Origin: Bacteroides faecalis
GTDB taxonomy: Bacteria; Bacteroidota; Bacteroidia; Bacteroidales; Bacteroidaceae
NCBI RefSeq assembly: GCF_003865075.1
Contig: NZ_BHWB01000015.1
Coordinates: 32,899-96,898, forward strand
Direction: 5' to 3'
DNA length: 64,000 bases
Shown: positions 1 through 8,265 of the stretch, piece after piece
Layout of the letters: each line of letters begins with the position of its first letter
Numbering within the stretch: position 1 is the stretch's first letter
The notes under the pieces: model-generated
Database searches by the model: none
What the model was told of the DNA's origin: nothing
Seen by the model: only the letters and a program-made list of their open reading frames with translations
Translations under genes and position numbers: made by a program

Positions 1-7
1 CAAAATT

Positions 8-1018
8 ATGAAATCTACTTTTGATAAAAATGCAGAGAAGTTTGTAAACCTTATGGTTGAAAAAATTGAAAGCTTGTCTATGAATTGGCAAAAACCTTGG
101 TTCTCTAAAGTCAACTCTAAACAGAACTTTTTACCACAAAATTTAACAGGTCGTACTTATAGTGGTGGAAACGCTTTTTTACTTTATTTTTTGTGTGAAA
201 AATATAATTATCAAACTCCTGTTTTTTTGACATTCAATCAAGCACGAAACGAAGGTATTAATGTTCTAAAAGGTGCTGTTGCTTTTCCTGTTTATTATAC
301 ATTATTTTGTGCTTATCATCGTCAGACAAATGAAAAAATTTCATATGATGAATATAACAAATTATCAGAAGAAGAACAAAAAGAATACCGTTTAGCAGCT
401 TATACAAAATATTTCCAAGTTTTTAATTTAGACCAAACAAACTTTGCGGAAAAATATCCCAATAGATGGGATATATTAAAGGCTAAATTTTCAGGAGAGG
501 AACAGCCACAAGAAGAGAAAGAAATGTATGTAAATCCAATACTTGATGAAATGAATAAGAATCAAAATTGGGTATGTCCTATTCAAACGGTTTCTAGTGA
601 TAGTGCGTTTTATTCAATATCAAATGATAGCATTACTTTACCTTTAAAGAGCCAATTTAAGGACGGAGAAAGTTTTTATGGTACAGAATTACATGAAATG
701 GGACATAGTACAGGTGTTAAAAATAGACTAAATCGAAAAGGATTTTATGAAAATGATAAATTCAATTATGGGCGTGAAGAACTTGTAGCAGAATTAATAT
801 CGGCTTTGTCTGGTGTATATTTGGGTATTTCTGTAACCGTCAGAGAAGAAAATGCGGCTTATTTAAAATCATGGTGCAAAGCAATAAAAGAAGAACCTAA
901 ATTTTTATTTACTGTATTGGCAGATGCTATTAAAGGTAGTAAATTCATAGCCCAGCATCTAAATATAAGGCTAGATGTGGAAGAAGTTGAAGAAGAGAAA
1001 AATACAAAGGTTGCTTAA
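8..1018 (+). CDS. ardC: ArdC-type antirestriction protein
   Basis: This 336-residue protein has the ArdC layout. The N-terminal half (about residues 5-130) matches the ssDNA-binding domain, with a conserved NWQKPW motif and an NLTGRTYSGGNAFLL stretch. The C-terminal half is a zincin-like metallopeptidase with HEMGH near residue 232. ArdC proteins bind single-stranded DNA and protect incoming plasmid DNA from restriction. It opens segment A, and its upstream region lies outside the window. A second ardC at 28517-33228 in segment B is broken, so this is the only intact copy. A terminator follows directly. Confidence 0.88.
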   Translation: MKSTFDKNAEKFVNLMVEKIESLSMNWQKPWFSKVNSKQNFLPQNLTGRTYSGGNAFLLYFLCEKYNYQTPVFLTFNQARNEGINVLKGAVAFPVYYTLFCAYHRQTNEKISYDEYNKLSEEEQKEYRLAAYTKYFQVFNLDQTNFAEKYPNRWDILKAKFSGEEQPQEEKEMYVNPILDEMNKNQNWVCPIQTVSSDSAFYSISNDSITLPLKSQFKDGESFYGTELHEMGHSTGVKNRLNRKGFYENDKFNYGREELVAELISALSGVYLGISVTVREENAAYLKSWCKAIKEEPKFLFTVLADAIKGSKFIAQHLNIRLDVEEVEEEKNTKVA

Positions 1019-1027
1019 AGGTTCCTT

Positions 1028-1055
1028 CCCCCCTCATTGGGGGGAGTTCTTTTTT
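1028..1055 (+). terminator. Rho-independent terminator after ardC
   Basis: A C6/G6 stem with a 5-nt loop (tcatt) is followed by a T-rich run, 10 bp after the ardC stop codon. Confidence 0.8.
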
Positions 1056-1239
1056 CAAACGCCAAAAAAGAACCAAAAAGGCTTAATCGCTTCACTTTGT
1101 TACGCTCCAATAGTTTTGCTATCGGTAAACCCACCCACCCTTCTAAGGTATGTTTCTTTATCCCTTCTGCAATCCTTAGTAAAGTTCCACTACCTTTTAG
1201 GTAACTCCACTTTAGTAAGCATTGCAGAAGCGGAAACAT

Positions 1240-1288
1240 GACGCAAATTAAAATACATTCTCACTTTGAGAATACATTTTAATGCGTC
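1240..1288. repeat. Imperfect inverted repeat
   Basis: The arms gacgcaaattaaaatacatt and aatacattttaatgcgtc can pair around a short loop with about two unpaired bases. It lies in non-coding DNA between ardC and the first TGATACC repeat. It has no T tract, so it is not an obvious terminator and could be an operator or a processed hairpin. Confidence 0.5.
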
Positions 1289-1310
1289 TTGTTGTCTAAC
1301 CCAATAAGAA

Positions 1311-1870
1311 CTATAGGGAAAGAAATTGATACCGTACTTTTCGGAGTTCCGGCACTGATGGGTAAACATGGCATGATGAAATGATACCGAATTATCATTC
1401 CTGGCACACCCTGCAGAACGACCTTTTGATACCAAATACAAAAAGCAGCCGGAAGCCGGACGCAAAAAATTGATACCATAAAACATTAGGGAAAAAGAAC
1501 AGGAACAAAATACAATATTATATATATAAATAATATGTGAATATATAATATATAAACAAATAATATATAATATGTGATTAACACGCTTCACTTCCAGAGT
1601 TCCAGAAAGAGCCACACGAAAAATCTTCTTTTCCCTAAAGTTCCTTGTGTCGTTTCTCTCTATACTTGAATACAGGAAAACGGCTGCATCATAAAAGAAA
1701 AGACACCGACACCATTCAGGAACTACCGCCCATCGGTAAAAGGATTGCATCTAATTGATACCTTTTCTGCCTGCACTGGAGAGAAACCGGGAAGGTATTT
1801 GATACCGTACTTTTCCGGGTTCTGCCCGGCATGGACGATAAGAGAACATTATTATGATACCAAAAACTTT
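1311..1870. repeat. TGATACC-rich dispersed repeat, copy 1
   Basis: This is the longest of three non-coding copies in segment A (others at 6793-7291 and 7890-8141). The heptamer TGATACC occurs seven times, at 1327, 1382, 1427, 1471, 1756, 1800 and 1855, with spacings of 55, 45 and 44 and then 44 and 55 bp. The middle holds an AT-only stretch (about 1511-1575) rich in ATATAATA. TTTAGGGAAA and its complement TTTCCCTAAA recur at the edges. Compared with copy 2 it has a 55-bp insertion after the first heptamer. The regular heptamers suggest binding sites for a replication, partition or transfer protein. Long minus-strand reading frames across it are copied along with the repeat and look spurious. 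Confidence 0.75.
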
Positions 1871-1938
1871 AGGGAAAAATAAAACCTCGGCAGTCTATAA
1901 ACCTAAAACCATTTTTAACAAAAATAATTGTCCTATTA

Positions 1939-2045
1939 TTTGCGACATTTATAGAAAATCACTATCTTTGAGTATTGAAAATAAAGAGATAAACAAACCT
2001 TTAAAGCTGGTTTGGCTGCCAGTATAAAGAACAGCAAACAAAATC
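1939..2045 (+). promoter_or_regulatory. Bacteroidales promoter with conserved 5' leader
   Basis: TTTG (1939-1942), a 20-bp spacer and TATCTTTG (1963-1970) match the Bacteroides sigma-ABfr consensus. The following leader (about 1981-2045: gagataaacaaacctttaa, then a ctggttt-rich part, then ataaagaac) closely resembles the leader in front of the broken ardC in segment B (28438-28516). Preservation between two otherwise different replicons points to a shared regulatory signal rather than chance. Confidence 0.7.
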
Positions 2046-2129
2046 ATGAAACATTGCTTCTTAAATCCATTTCGTAGCCAACTGTTAGTGCTATTTTTCA
2101 GTATTAATTCATTAATCATTTTTTTATGA
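2046..2129 (+). CDS. Putative 27-residue hydrophobic leader peptide
   Basis: A short frame begins where the conserved leader ends. It is hydrophobic after about residue 11 and its stop overlaps the start of the next gene in an ATGA arrangement (2126-2129). That suggests translational coupling to the downstream small protein. In segment B the same leader position is occupied by the ardC start. No family is recognised and it may not be a functional product. Confidence 0.35.
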   Translation: MKHCFLNPFRSQLLVLFFSINSLIIFL

Positions 2130-2377
2130 AAAAAGAGTTTACATTACGCTTAGACGATGCAGCCTGCGCAGAGTTAGAAAATCTAAAAAAATTATCTGGT
2201 GAAAAAACAGATGCTAAAGCTATTAGATTTGCTATTCAGAATTATGCAACTTTGAATGATAGGTATATTGAAACACAACGGCAAATAAGGACGTGGAAAG
2301 ATAAATATGCAGCGTTAAATAAAGCTGTTGATGATTACTTGTCTTCTTTTGAAGCATTGAAGAAAACTACAGATTGA
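2126..2377 (+). CDS. Small ribbon-helix-helix-like protein
   Basis: The 83 residues open with a beta-strand-like MKKEFTLRLDD followed by helical segments (CAELENLKKLSGEKTDAKAI, shortened here), which is the pattern of ribbon-helix-helix DNA-binding proteins. A heptad-like helix follows. It is the first substantial product downstream of the promoter at 1939, so it may regulate that transcript. The exact family is not identified. Confidence 0.55.
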   Translation: MKKEFTLRLDDAACAELENLKKLSGEKTDAKAIRFAIQNYATLNDRYIETQRQIRTWKDKYAALNKAVDDYLSSFEALKKTTD

Positions 2378-2411
2378 TAGTCAATTATTAGAAATGTGAA
2401 AGGATTAATTT

Positions 2412-2627
2412 ATGATTGGAGTAGAGAAGAAAATTTTCAGATTATCTAGTTCTGTGTTAAATCGTACTTTTAAGCAGGAAAAGAGTATTTTTTGTTCAAT
2501 GGTGTTACGATTGATGGATACAGAAAACTATGCAAACAATTATTGCGATTCGCTAAGTCTTGTTCTTGAACTATTTCCAGAGATTGATAGGGAAAAGCTA
2601 GAAAAAGAATTGGATAAATACGTTTGA
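2412..2627 (+). CDS. Hypothetical protein (71 aa)
   Basis: A small charged protein with no recognised family. It lies 34 bp after the ribbon-helix-helix-like gene on the same strand, probably in the same transcript. The C-terminal end (FPEIDREKLEKELDKYV) looks helical. Codon use and AT content match its neighbours. Confidence 0.45.
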   Translation: MIGVEKKIFRLSSSVLNRTFKQEKSIFCSMVLRLMDTENYANNYCDSLSLVLELFPEIDREKLEKELDKYV

Positions 2628-2698
2628 TAGTATTTGAAATCAAAAATGGGCTATTAAACTAGTTAATAGCCTTATTTTAATACATAAATTCATGAAAT

Positions 2699-3088
2699 AT
2701 GGCAGCGGATATGACAGATGAAACGATTGCACAATACATGGAACGCATCGAGAAAATGAGCATAAAAGAAATTCAAAAAGAAATTGAATTTCTGGAAAGC
2801 CCCGGTTACAACTGTGAAGGACTGGTATGTGCAGACGGAGTAATTACTCCCCGGACAAAAATGCATCGTAAGGTTCTTTGGTATAAGAGAATGAACCAAA
2901 AGAGCCTAACAGCCCTGCAATGGGCAAAAGAAGGATATGTTGTAAATCCGGATGCAATAGGAAGAAAGTGGAAAAACAATCCTCACAATTCAAAGGCTAT
3001 AATATATTATGTATCAGATGAAGTACATGAGGACAAAGAAGCGGCTAAAGAATTTCTCAAATCGAGGCGTAAGGAAAAGAAAGAGTAG
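2699..3088 (+). CDS. Hypothetical protein (129 aa)
   Basis: The N-terminal half is helical and acidic, with EKMSIKEIQKEIEFLE. The middle contains two cysteines (NCEGLVC) and a basic segment (HRKVLWYKRMNQKS). The C-terminus is highly charged. I do not recognise the family. It is co-directional with the following small genes that lead into rep. Confidence 0.5.
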   Translation: MAADMTDETIAQYMERIEKMSIKEIQKEIEFLESPGYNCEGLVCADGVITPRTKMHRKVLWYKRMNQKSLTALQWAKEGYVVNPDAIGRKWKNNPHNSKAIIYYVSDEVHEDKEAAKEFLKSRRKEKKE

Positions 3089-3134
3089 TCTTTAGTTCAC
3101 AGGTCTCTTTTCCAGATATATAAGTCAAGATAAA

Positions 3135-3314
3135 ATGGGATTATCATACCAAATAACGCATAACAGAATAGTAATGAATCAAGAAAGAACATTAACCTTT
3201 GGTAAGTATAAGGGAACACATCGAAGTAATATTACTGGAGGCTTCTCAGCAGGTGACTTCGGTGGTTTAATTTATTCAATCGAAAATTTCAATGAAAGTG
3301 AATATGAGTTTTAA
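3135..3314 (+). CDS. Hypothetical small protein (59 aa)
   Basis: A 59-codon frame starts at ATG 3135, with an alternative start at 3174. It encodes a short glycine-rich segment, TGGFSAGDFGGLIYS. It fills the gap between two small genes with the same strand and spacing, which supports it being real. Function unknown. Confidence 0.4.
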   Translation: MGLSYQITHNRIVMNQERTLTFGKYKGTHRSNITGGFSAGDFGGLIYSIENFNESEYEF

Positions 3315-3330
3315 CCAATAAAATGAAGAT

Positions 3331-3522
3331 ATGAATAATGAATTTATTGATGGTATTTGGTTTGCTGTTCAGCATATTGTAGTAGTCAGAGATATGCCAG
3401 CAATCGCAATAGGGATAATTAAGGAATCGAATCTTTCCATTGATGATTGTAAGGCTGCGCAAAAAAGGAGTGGTTCTTTTCACAATCAGATGATGAAGTT
3501 TATTGAAACAGAATTAGCGTAA
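3331..3522 (+). CDS. Hypothetical small protein (63 aa)
   Basis: A short protein that is hydrophobic at the N-terminal half and helical after residue 30. No family is recognised. It lies 16 bp after the previous small frame and 12 bp before the next, in a run of small plasmid genes on the plus strand. Confidence 0.45.
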   Translation: MNNEFIDGIWFAVQHIVVVRDMPAIAIGIIKESNLSIDDCKAAQKRSGSFHNQMMKFIETELA

Positions 3523-3534
3523 AACAGTATAAAT

Positions 3535-3741
3535 ATGAGCAAAATTGAAGAAGCCTTCAGAGGCTTAGGAAGAACAGAGAAAGTGAGATTCATTTCGCAG
3601 AACATCGAGTATGCAAATGCGGTTGCAGTAGCCAGTTATGTAAAAGGTTATCTTTTCGATGTCCTTAATGATGTCGGAGATGATGAGTATATAGCAGCGT
3701 ATCTCAGAGAAAAGGGATATGAAGTAAAAAAACAAGAATAA
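3535..3741 (+). CDS. Hypothetical small protein (68 aa)
   Basis: A short, mostly helical, acidic protein. The C-terminus DEYIAAYLREKGYEVKKQ looks like an amphipathic helix. No family is recognised. It is part of the tightly packed small-gene run upstream of rep. Confidence 0.5.
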   Translation: MSKIEEAFRGLGRTEKVRFISQNIEYANAVAVASYVKGYLFDVLNDVGDDEYIAAYLREKGYEVKKQE

Positions 3742-3771
3742 TCCTCAAATCGATATATAAATAAACGAATT

Positions 3772-3990
3772 ATGAATGAAAGAACAATCCAAATAGACGT
3801 AATTGGAAAAATAGAAGGTACTCAATTTATGAAGTGTAAGCTATATACAAATGAAAATATTGTCATTATCATGATGAATGAATTTGATTATGAACGGTTG
3901 AAAGAAGAAGGAATCTTCATAAGAGATGGCAAAAGTCGAGATTCAGCCGGGGTGTTGAATACAACCAATACTTTCATCGAAAAAAATTAA
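3772..3990 (+). CDS. Hypothetical small protein (72 aa)
   Basis: The predicted fold is beta-rich at the start (RTIQIDVIGKIEGTQFMKCK). No recognised domain. It is in the same gene run on the plus strand, 30 bp after its neighbour. Confidence 0.45.
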   Translation: MNERTIQIDVIGKIEGTQFMKCKLYTNENIVIIMMNEFDYERLKEEGIFIRDGKSRDSAGVLNTTNTFIEKN

Positions 3991-4008
3991 TACTCAAAAC
4001 AAAAAAGA

Positions 4009-4326
4009 ATGATTATGGATAAAAAAGAAAAGAATTTTGCCACATACAAAGAATTTGCAAAGATGCTTCGGGAAGTGGCAAACATATACTCTAAACTGGG
4101 TGACGAACCATTGTTGAAAGAAGGATATGAGTATAACGCCATTAGAGATGCTGTTCAGTATGTAACGAACAAACACGATTTTGGTTACTTTATACAGCCT
4201 TGGAAGGATGAGTTTCTACGTATGCCTTTTGATGTGACGAAGCGAAAAAAATGGGCTGATTATGTGGCTGAATGCCATGCTACAGGAAAGGAAATAGATT
4301 ACGATAATTATGATTGGGATAAATGA
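4009..4326 (+). CDS. Hypothetical protein (105 aa)
   Basis: A charged, tyrosine-rich protein with no recognised family. A second in-frame ATG at 4015 is an equally plausible start (MDKKEKN). It lies directly before the gene at 4360, which has a homologue in segment B. This gene has no counterpart beside that homologue. Confidence 0.5.
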   Translation: MIMDKKEKNFATYKEFAKMLREVANIYSKLGDEPLLKEGYEYNAIRDAVQYVTNKHDFGYFIQPWKDEFLRMPFDVTKRKKWADYVAECHATGKEIDYDNYDWDK

Positions 4327-4359
4327 CCATAATTTTTCGAATAGTGTGAAAGGGAATAG

Positions 4360-4842
4360 ATGTCATATAATCAAAATATAGATAGAATGTTTATTGAATA
4401 TAAGGTATATCGTAGGGTGTCAGATTTGAAGCCTTTTATATCTAGGGATGAACTTCCTTCTTGTCAGATGATTGGGAAAAAAAAGTTTGTAGGAAAAAAA
4501 GCAAAAATGGAGGCTGTTTATAGACTTACAGGGAAACGTTTGCCAGAAGACTATACAACAGAGCAGGTAAACAATTTTCTTACGGTAGAGCTTTTTAATA
4601 CGTCTTTATGGCATAAGTATAGAAAGATTTACAATGAAGTTTCCAATGAAAAAGAAATTGTTGTTGAGAACTATAGTTATCAATATACATTAGTTGTAGA
4701 ATTAGCAAATAAATCGAATTTATCATTGGATGAAGGAAAAATTGTACATTTTGTTATGTGCGAACTGTTAGGAAATCCTTGTGAAACGTATAAAGGGATG
4801 AAAAACCCTATAATTTCTTTACGAAAAGATTATGATAGATAA
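4360..4842 (+). CDS. Conserved plasmid protein, homologue of the gene at 41650
   Basis: This 160-residue protein aligns along its length with the product at 41650-42129. Both have EYxxYRR near the start, PFIS, a KKKFxGKK or RPKQKFTGKK segment, a variable middle and a matching end (ETYKGMKNPIISLRK here, EMYKTMINPIIALKK there). The family is not one I can name. Its presence beside rep in one replicon and near rep in the other suggests a backbone role rather than cargo. The next gene overlaps its last codons. Confidence 0.65.
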   Translation: MSYNQNIDRMFIEYKVYRRVSDLKPFISRDELPSCQMIGKKKFVGKKAKMEAVYRLTGKRLPEDYTTEQVNNFLTVELFNTSLWHKYRKIYNEVSNEKEIVVENYSYQYTLVVELANKSNLSLDEGKIVHFVMCELLGNPCETYKGMKNPIISLRKDYDR

Positions 4843-5044
4843 AGCAAAAACATTAGATGAATGCTTTAAGGAACTAATTCTTAAAAGAGGTTGGTCTAAA
4901 AATAGTCCATATGACCGCCGAACTGCATCAAGGCATAAAAAGCAATTCCTTGAAGGAACGTTGCCCGATGAATTTAAAAGAGTATATTTGCAAAGTGCTG
5001 GTTATACAATAGTGCAGCCGGAGCTTTGGCGACAGGAATTATAA
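4832..5044 (+). CDS. Hypothetical small protein (70 aa)
   Basis: The start overlaps the preceding gene by 11 bp, which indicates translational coupling. The product is basic, with a helix rich in R and K (YDRRTASRHKKQFLEG) that could contact nucleic acid. It might be a small regulator, but no family is recognised. Confidence 0.5.
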   Translation: MIDKAKTLDECFKELILKRGWSKNSPYDRRTASRHKKQFLEGTLPDEFKRVYLQSAGYTIVQPELWRQEL

Positions 5045-5054
5045 AACAAAGAAA

Positions 5055-5213
5055 ATGGACTGGAGGAACATAATAAGAAATCTATTAGAAATTATCATTG
5101 CTATTTTTAGAATGATTTTCATAGGGCTATTTTATATAGCCAAGTTTATGTTTGTGTTCTTTATTCTACTTTTTTTTGGAGTATTAATCAGTCAAAATAA
5201 TAAGCGATGGTAA
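5055..5213 (+). CDS. Small single-pass membrane protein (52 aa)
   Basis: A 52-codon frame from ATG 5055 overlaps the rep start by 7 bp. After a short charged start it is almost entirely hydrophobic (IIIAIFRMIFIGLFYIAKF and beyond), enough for one or two membrane spans. The overlap with rep suggests a coupled small product. Function unknown. Confidence 0.45.
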   Translation: MDWRNIIRNLLEIIIAIFRMIFIGLFYIAKFMFVFFILLFFGVLISQNNKRW

Positions 5214-6364
5214 ATAGAGAAATAAAAGCCCGAAAACGTGCGGTGAAAGAAGAAAAAGAAGAAATAGACGGTGAGATTGTTAGAATTAGGAAAGGGCATC
5301 CTCGTACAAATCTTCCTGTGAAACTCCCAGAAAATCCCACATGGCTGAAACAACCTAATGTAGTTACATTAATGGCTGGTGATTTTAAGACAGTACAGAT
5401 TAGAATCTTAATTGCTGTTATAGAGAAATTACAGGATGTCATAGAATTAAGTATTCAGCATCTAGATAAATATGGTACATCTATTCCATGCGAGCAATTA
5501 TCTTTATTTCAAGAATATTCAGACCGTATAAGAGTAGATATCGCATATCGGGATTTGGGCGTTAATCCAGACCAATACAAGGAAGTAAAAAGCATGGTTC
5601 GTAAATTAATCAGTATTCCTGTAGAGCTTGATGTTAAAGACCCAATAACAGGTGAGGATAGTTGGTCTATTACTGGTTTATTCACTAAGGCAAATATACC
5701 CAAAACTCCTTATTCAAGAGGTTTTTCTTTAGAAATGGATAGAGAGGTTGCTAAAGTTTTCATTAATGTTGATAGAGGTTTTACACGCTATATAAAAGAG
5801 ATAGCTTTAAGAGCGCAAAGTAGATATACAATAAGAATGTATATGCTGATTAGCTCATGGAAAGAAAAAGGTGGTTTTTCTATCTATGTGGATAGATTTC
5901 GGAAATTCTTAAAATTAGAAGATAAATACCCCGAATTTAAAGATTTGTATAAACGTGTAATACGCCCTGTTTACGATGATTTGTTTGAACAGGCTGATTG
6001 CTGGTTTGAAATGGCAGAAGTTTATCGTAATTCAGGCGATACACAGCCTTATAAACTTAATTTCAAAGTTATTAAGTCTGCATTATCAAAGAAGGAAGAA
6101 GAACTATTAAAAGGACAAAAGAAGATGATAACGAATTTTTGTTCTTTGCACTTTGCAATGAAGGACGAGCATTTGCAGCAGTTTATTCCACAGATTACAT
6201 TAAGCAACTATAAAGCAGTAGTAACTAAGATGCTTTATCTAGGCGAATATGTTAGAGATAACTGGAATAAAATTTCAAATAAAGCAGAATATTGTTTATC
6301 CGTATTATTAAAAGAAGTAGAAATACTCCCCGGAATGATTGGAGAAGAAAAAGAAGATGAATAA
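5207..6364 (+). CDS. Rep_3/RepB-family plasmid replication initiator (segment A)
   Basis: The 385-residue protein shows the two-winged-helix Rep_3 pattern: a QPNVVTLMAGDF start to the first domain, a central SRYTIRMYMLISSWKEKGGF helix region and a YVDRFRKFLKLEDKYPEFKD segment typical of the second winged helix. Such initiators bind iterons to open a theta-type origin. Five copies of a 19-bp iteron begin two bases after the stop codon, with two more 235 bp further on, which strongly supports the assignment. A different Rep_3-type protein is encoded at 43872-44912. Confidence 0.88.
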   Translation: MVNREIKARKRAVKEEKEEIDGEIVRIRKGHPRTNLPVKLPENPTWLKQPNVVTLMAGDFKTVQIRILIAVIEKLQDVIELSIQHLDKYGTSIPCEQLSLFQEYSDRIRVDIAYRDLGVNPDQYKEVKSMVRKLISIPVELDVKDPITGEDSWSITGLFTKANIPKTPYSRGFSLEMDREVAKVFINVDRGFTRYIKEIALRAQSRYTIRMYMLISSWKEKGGFSIYVDRFRKFLKLEDKYPEFKDLYKRVIRPVYDDLFEQADCWFEMAEVYRNSGDTQPYKLNFKVIKSALSKKEEELLKGQKKMITNFCSLHFAMKDEHLQQFIPQITLSNYKAVVTKMLYLGEYVRDNWNKISNKAEYCLSVLLKEVEILPGMIGEEKEDE

Positions 6365-6365
6365 A

Positions 6366-6482
6366 AGTTGGGTTTTTGTCCCTAGGAGGGGTCTAAAAGT
6401 TGGGTTTTTGTCCCTAAGAAGTTGGGTTTTTGTCCCTAAGAAGTTGGGTTTTTGTCCCTAAGAAGTTGGGTTTTTGTCCCTG
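6366..6482 (+). repeat. Replication iterons 1-5
   Basis: Five direct copies of agttgggtttttgtcccta start at 6366, 6398, 6420, 6442 and 6464. Copies 2-5 have an exact 22-bp period (two helical turns) and the last base of copy 5 differs. They directly follow the Rep gene, as expected for initiator binding sites and copy-number control. Confidence 0.9.
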
Positions 6483-6716
6483 ATTTTTTACCATTATCTG
6501 TTGTTTTTCAGATAGTTACCCTTTCATTTTTAAGGGTACTACCATCACTAGCTGATAAAAAAAACCTGATAATCATACCAACACACAAAAAAGGAACTTT
6601 TCTTATTACATAAACCCATAAAAAAGGAACTTTTCTCATAATCTTAACACAAACTTTAGGGAAAAGAACATCTATTAACAAAAAAAGACACTATATGATA
6701 CAAATAATCAATCAAA
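6483..6716. other. Putative origin region, AT-rich
   Basis: This non-coding stretch between the two iteron clusters is very AT-rich. It includes two direct copies of aaaaaaggaacttttct (6587-6603 and 6620-6636, 33 bp apart), a small hairpin around 6513-6540 and an actttagggaaaa motif shared with the TGATACC repeats. These are plausible duplex-unwinding and accessory elements of the origin. Confidence 0.55.
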
Positions 6717-6777
6717 AGTTGGGTTTTTGTCCCTATCTAAAAAAAACATATTTTAAAAAGTTGGGTTTTTGTCCCTA
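6717..6777 (+). repeat. Replication iterons 6-7
   Basis: Two further exact copies of the 19-bp iteron are at 6717-6735 and 6759-6777, in the same orientation as iterons 1-5 but 42 bp apart. A separated iteron pair often serves as a control or handcuffing site. Confidence 0.85.
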
Positions 6778-6792
6778 TGCTTTTTTGATATA

Positions 6793-7291
6793 CTGTAGGG
6801 AAAGAAATTGATACCGAATTATCATTCCTGGCACACCCTGTAGAACGACCTTTTGATACCAAATACAAAAAGCAGCCGGAAGCCGGACGCAAAAAATTGA
6901 TACCATAAAACATTAGGGAAAAAGAACAGGAACAAAATACAATATTATATATATAAATAATATGTGAATATATAATATATAAACAAATAATATATAATAT
7001 GTGATTAACACGCTTCACTTCCAGAGTTCCAGAAAGAGCCACACGAAAAATCTTCTTTTCCCTAAAGTTCCTTGTGTCGTTTCTCTCTATACTTGAATAC
7101 AGGAAAACGGCTGCATCATAAAAGAAAAGACACCGACACCATTCAGGAACTACCGCCCATCGGTAAAAGGATTGCATCTAATTGATACCTTTTCTGCCTG
7201 CACTGGAGAGAAACCGGGAAGGTATTTGATACCGTACTTTTCCGGGTTCTGCCCGGCATGGACGATAAGAGAACATTATTATGATACCAAA
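6793..7291. repeat. TGATACC-rich dispersed repeat, copy 2
   Basis: Nearly identical to copy 1 (1311-1870) but without its 55-bp insertion after the first TGATACC. It contains the same AT-only core and the same terminal part with three heptamers. It lies just downstream of the last iterons and upstream of mobC, so it could belong to origin or transfer-origin function. Confidence 0.75.
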
Positions 7292-7376
7292 AAAACTTAT
7301 CTAATTGTATTTTTTTCCCTTTTGTTTGGGAGGGTGTTTAGTAATTTATATATTTGCGTTTGTAGAAATTAATAGC

Positions 7377-7455
7377 AAGATGTGTTTTTGTGGACACAAA
7401 AACCAAATCTTGCCTGATAAATCAGGAGTTTAGCCCCCTCGCAACTTGGGGGCAT
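7377..7455. promoter_or_regulatory. Inverted repeats upstream of mobC, candidate oriT or operator
   Basis: Two structures sit just before mobC: a near-palindrome gtttttgtggacacaaaaac (about 7384-7403), and a hairpin with arms gccccc (7433-7438) and gggggc (7448-7453). Transfer origins of mobilizable plasmids usually lie next to the mobC-relaxase operon and contain such inverted repeats. The second hairpin could instead be a terminator. Nick site not identified. Confidence 0.4.
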
Positions 7456-7475
7456 ATATTATTTAGTATCATAGT

Positions 7476-7832
7476 ATGAAAGCAAATAAAAGAGATAGAA
7501 TAGTGAAAGTTCGCTTAACGAATTTAGAATATGAAGAACTAACTAAAGCTTCTAAATCTAGCAAATGTATGTCAGATTATTTTAGACAGAGAGTCTTTAG
7601 GAAAGGAGTTGGTCTTATTGACCCTAAAGAATTTATTCGTTCGATGGATGAAATTTGTTTGGAAATGAAACGTATAGGAAATAATATAAATCAGTTGGCT
7701 AGGTATGTAAATATTCATAAGGAAGAAGTTAATCAAGAGGTTCTTAATGAGGTAGAAAAGAAAATGGCAGACTATGTAATTATGCAAGATAAATTGAATG
7801 TTACTTGGCGTAAGTTGATGTCAATCAAATAA
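7476..7832 (+). CDS. mobC: MobC-type relaxosome accessory protein
   Basis: This 118-residue basic protein has an N-terminal ribbon-helix-helix-like part (RIVKVRLTNLEYEELTKASK) and the MobC signature KRIGNNINQLARYVN near residue 67. MobC proteins bind oriT and assist the relaxase in strand opening. The relaxase gene follows on the same strand after a copy of the TGATACC repeat. Confidence 0.82.
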   Translation: MKANKRDRIVKVRLTNLEYEELTKASKSSKCMSDYFRQRVFRKGVGLIDPKEFIRSMDEICLEMKRIGNNINQLARYVNIHKEEVNQEVLNEVEKKMADYVIMQDKLNVTWRKLMSIK

Positions 7833-7889
7833 TATATGTATATATAATATTTATATATATAATTTTAGTGATAAAGACAGCGTTACTAT

Positions 7890-8141
7890 TTCTTTTCCCT
7901 AAAGTTCCTTGTGTCGTTTCTCTCTATACCTGAATACAGGAAAACGGCTGCATCATAAAAGAAAAGACACCGACACCATTCAGGAACTACCGCCCATCGG
8001 CAAAAGGATTGCATCTAATTGATACCTTTTCTGCCTGCACTGGAGAGAAACCGGGAAGGTATTTGATACCGTACTTTTCCGGGTTCTGCCCGGCATGGAC
8101 GAAGAGAAAACATTATTATGATACCAAAAACTTTAGGGGAA
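7890..8141. repeat. TGATACC-rich dispersed repeat, copy 3
   Basis: This copy corresponds to only the right half of copies 1 and 2, from the tttccctaaagttcc motif to the final TGATACC and actttaggg. It differs by a few substitutions (for example gacgaagag for gacgataag). It lies between mobC and the relaxase gene, where a sequence-specific transfer or regulatory site would be expected. Confidence 0.75.
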
Positions 8142-8239
8142 AATATTATATATATAAATAATATATGAATATATAATATTTGTATATTTATTGTATGAAT
8201 AAATTATATTGAAATATTCTTTTATTGAATATTTGTTTG

Positions 8240-8247
8240 TATATTTG
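8240..8247 (+). promoter_or_regulatory. Minus-7 box for the relaxase gene
   Basis: TATATTTG matches the Bacteroides TAnnTTTG box. It lies 18 bp before the ATG at 8266, so an earlier in-frame start at 8209 is unlikely. No clear TTTG box is seen at the ideal upstream distance. Confidence 0.5.
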
Positions 8248-8265
8248 CGGTGTGAAGTTATAAAT

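Noticed and set aside
1190..1750. A 186-codon minus-strand reading frame, repeated at 6737-7177
   Set aside because: It lies over the TGATACC repeat, is copied with it, and its extra residues track repeat differences. No family resemblance and implausible composition.
6366..6482. Five regularly spaced repeats as a CRISPR array
   Set aside because: The spacing leaves only 3-13 bp between copies, and they follow a Rep gene. They are iterons.
8209..8265. An upstream in-frame start for the segment A relaxase
   Set aside because: The minus-7 box at 8240-8247 lies after it, so it would not be transcribed from that promoter.
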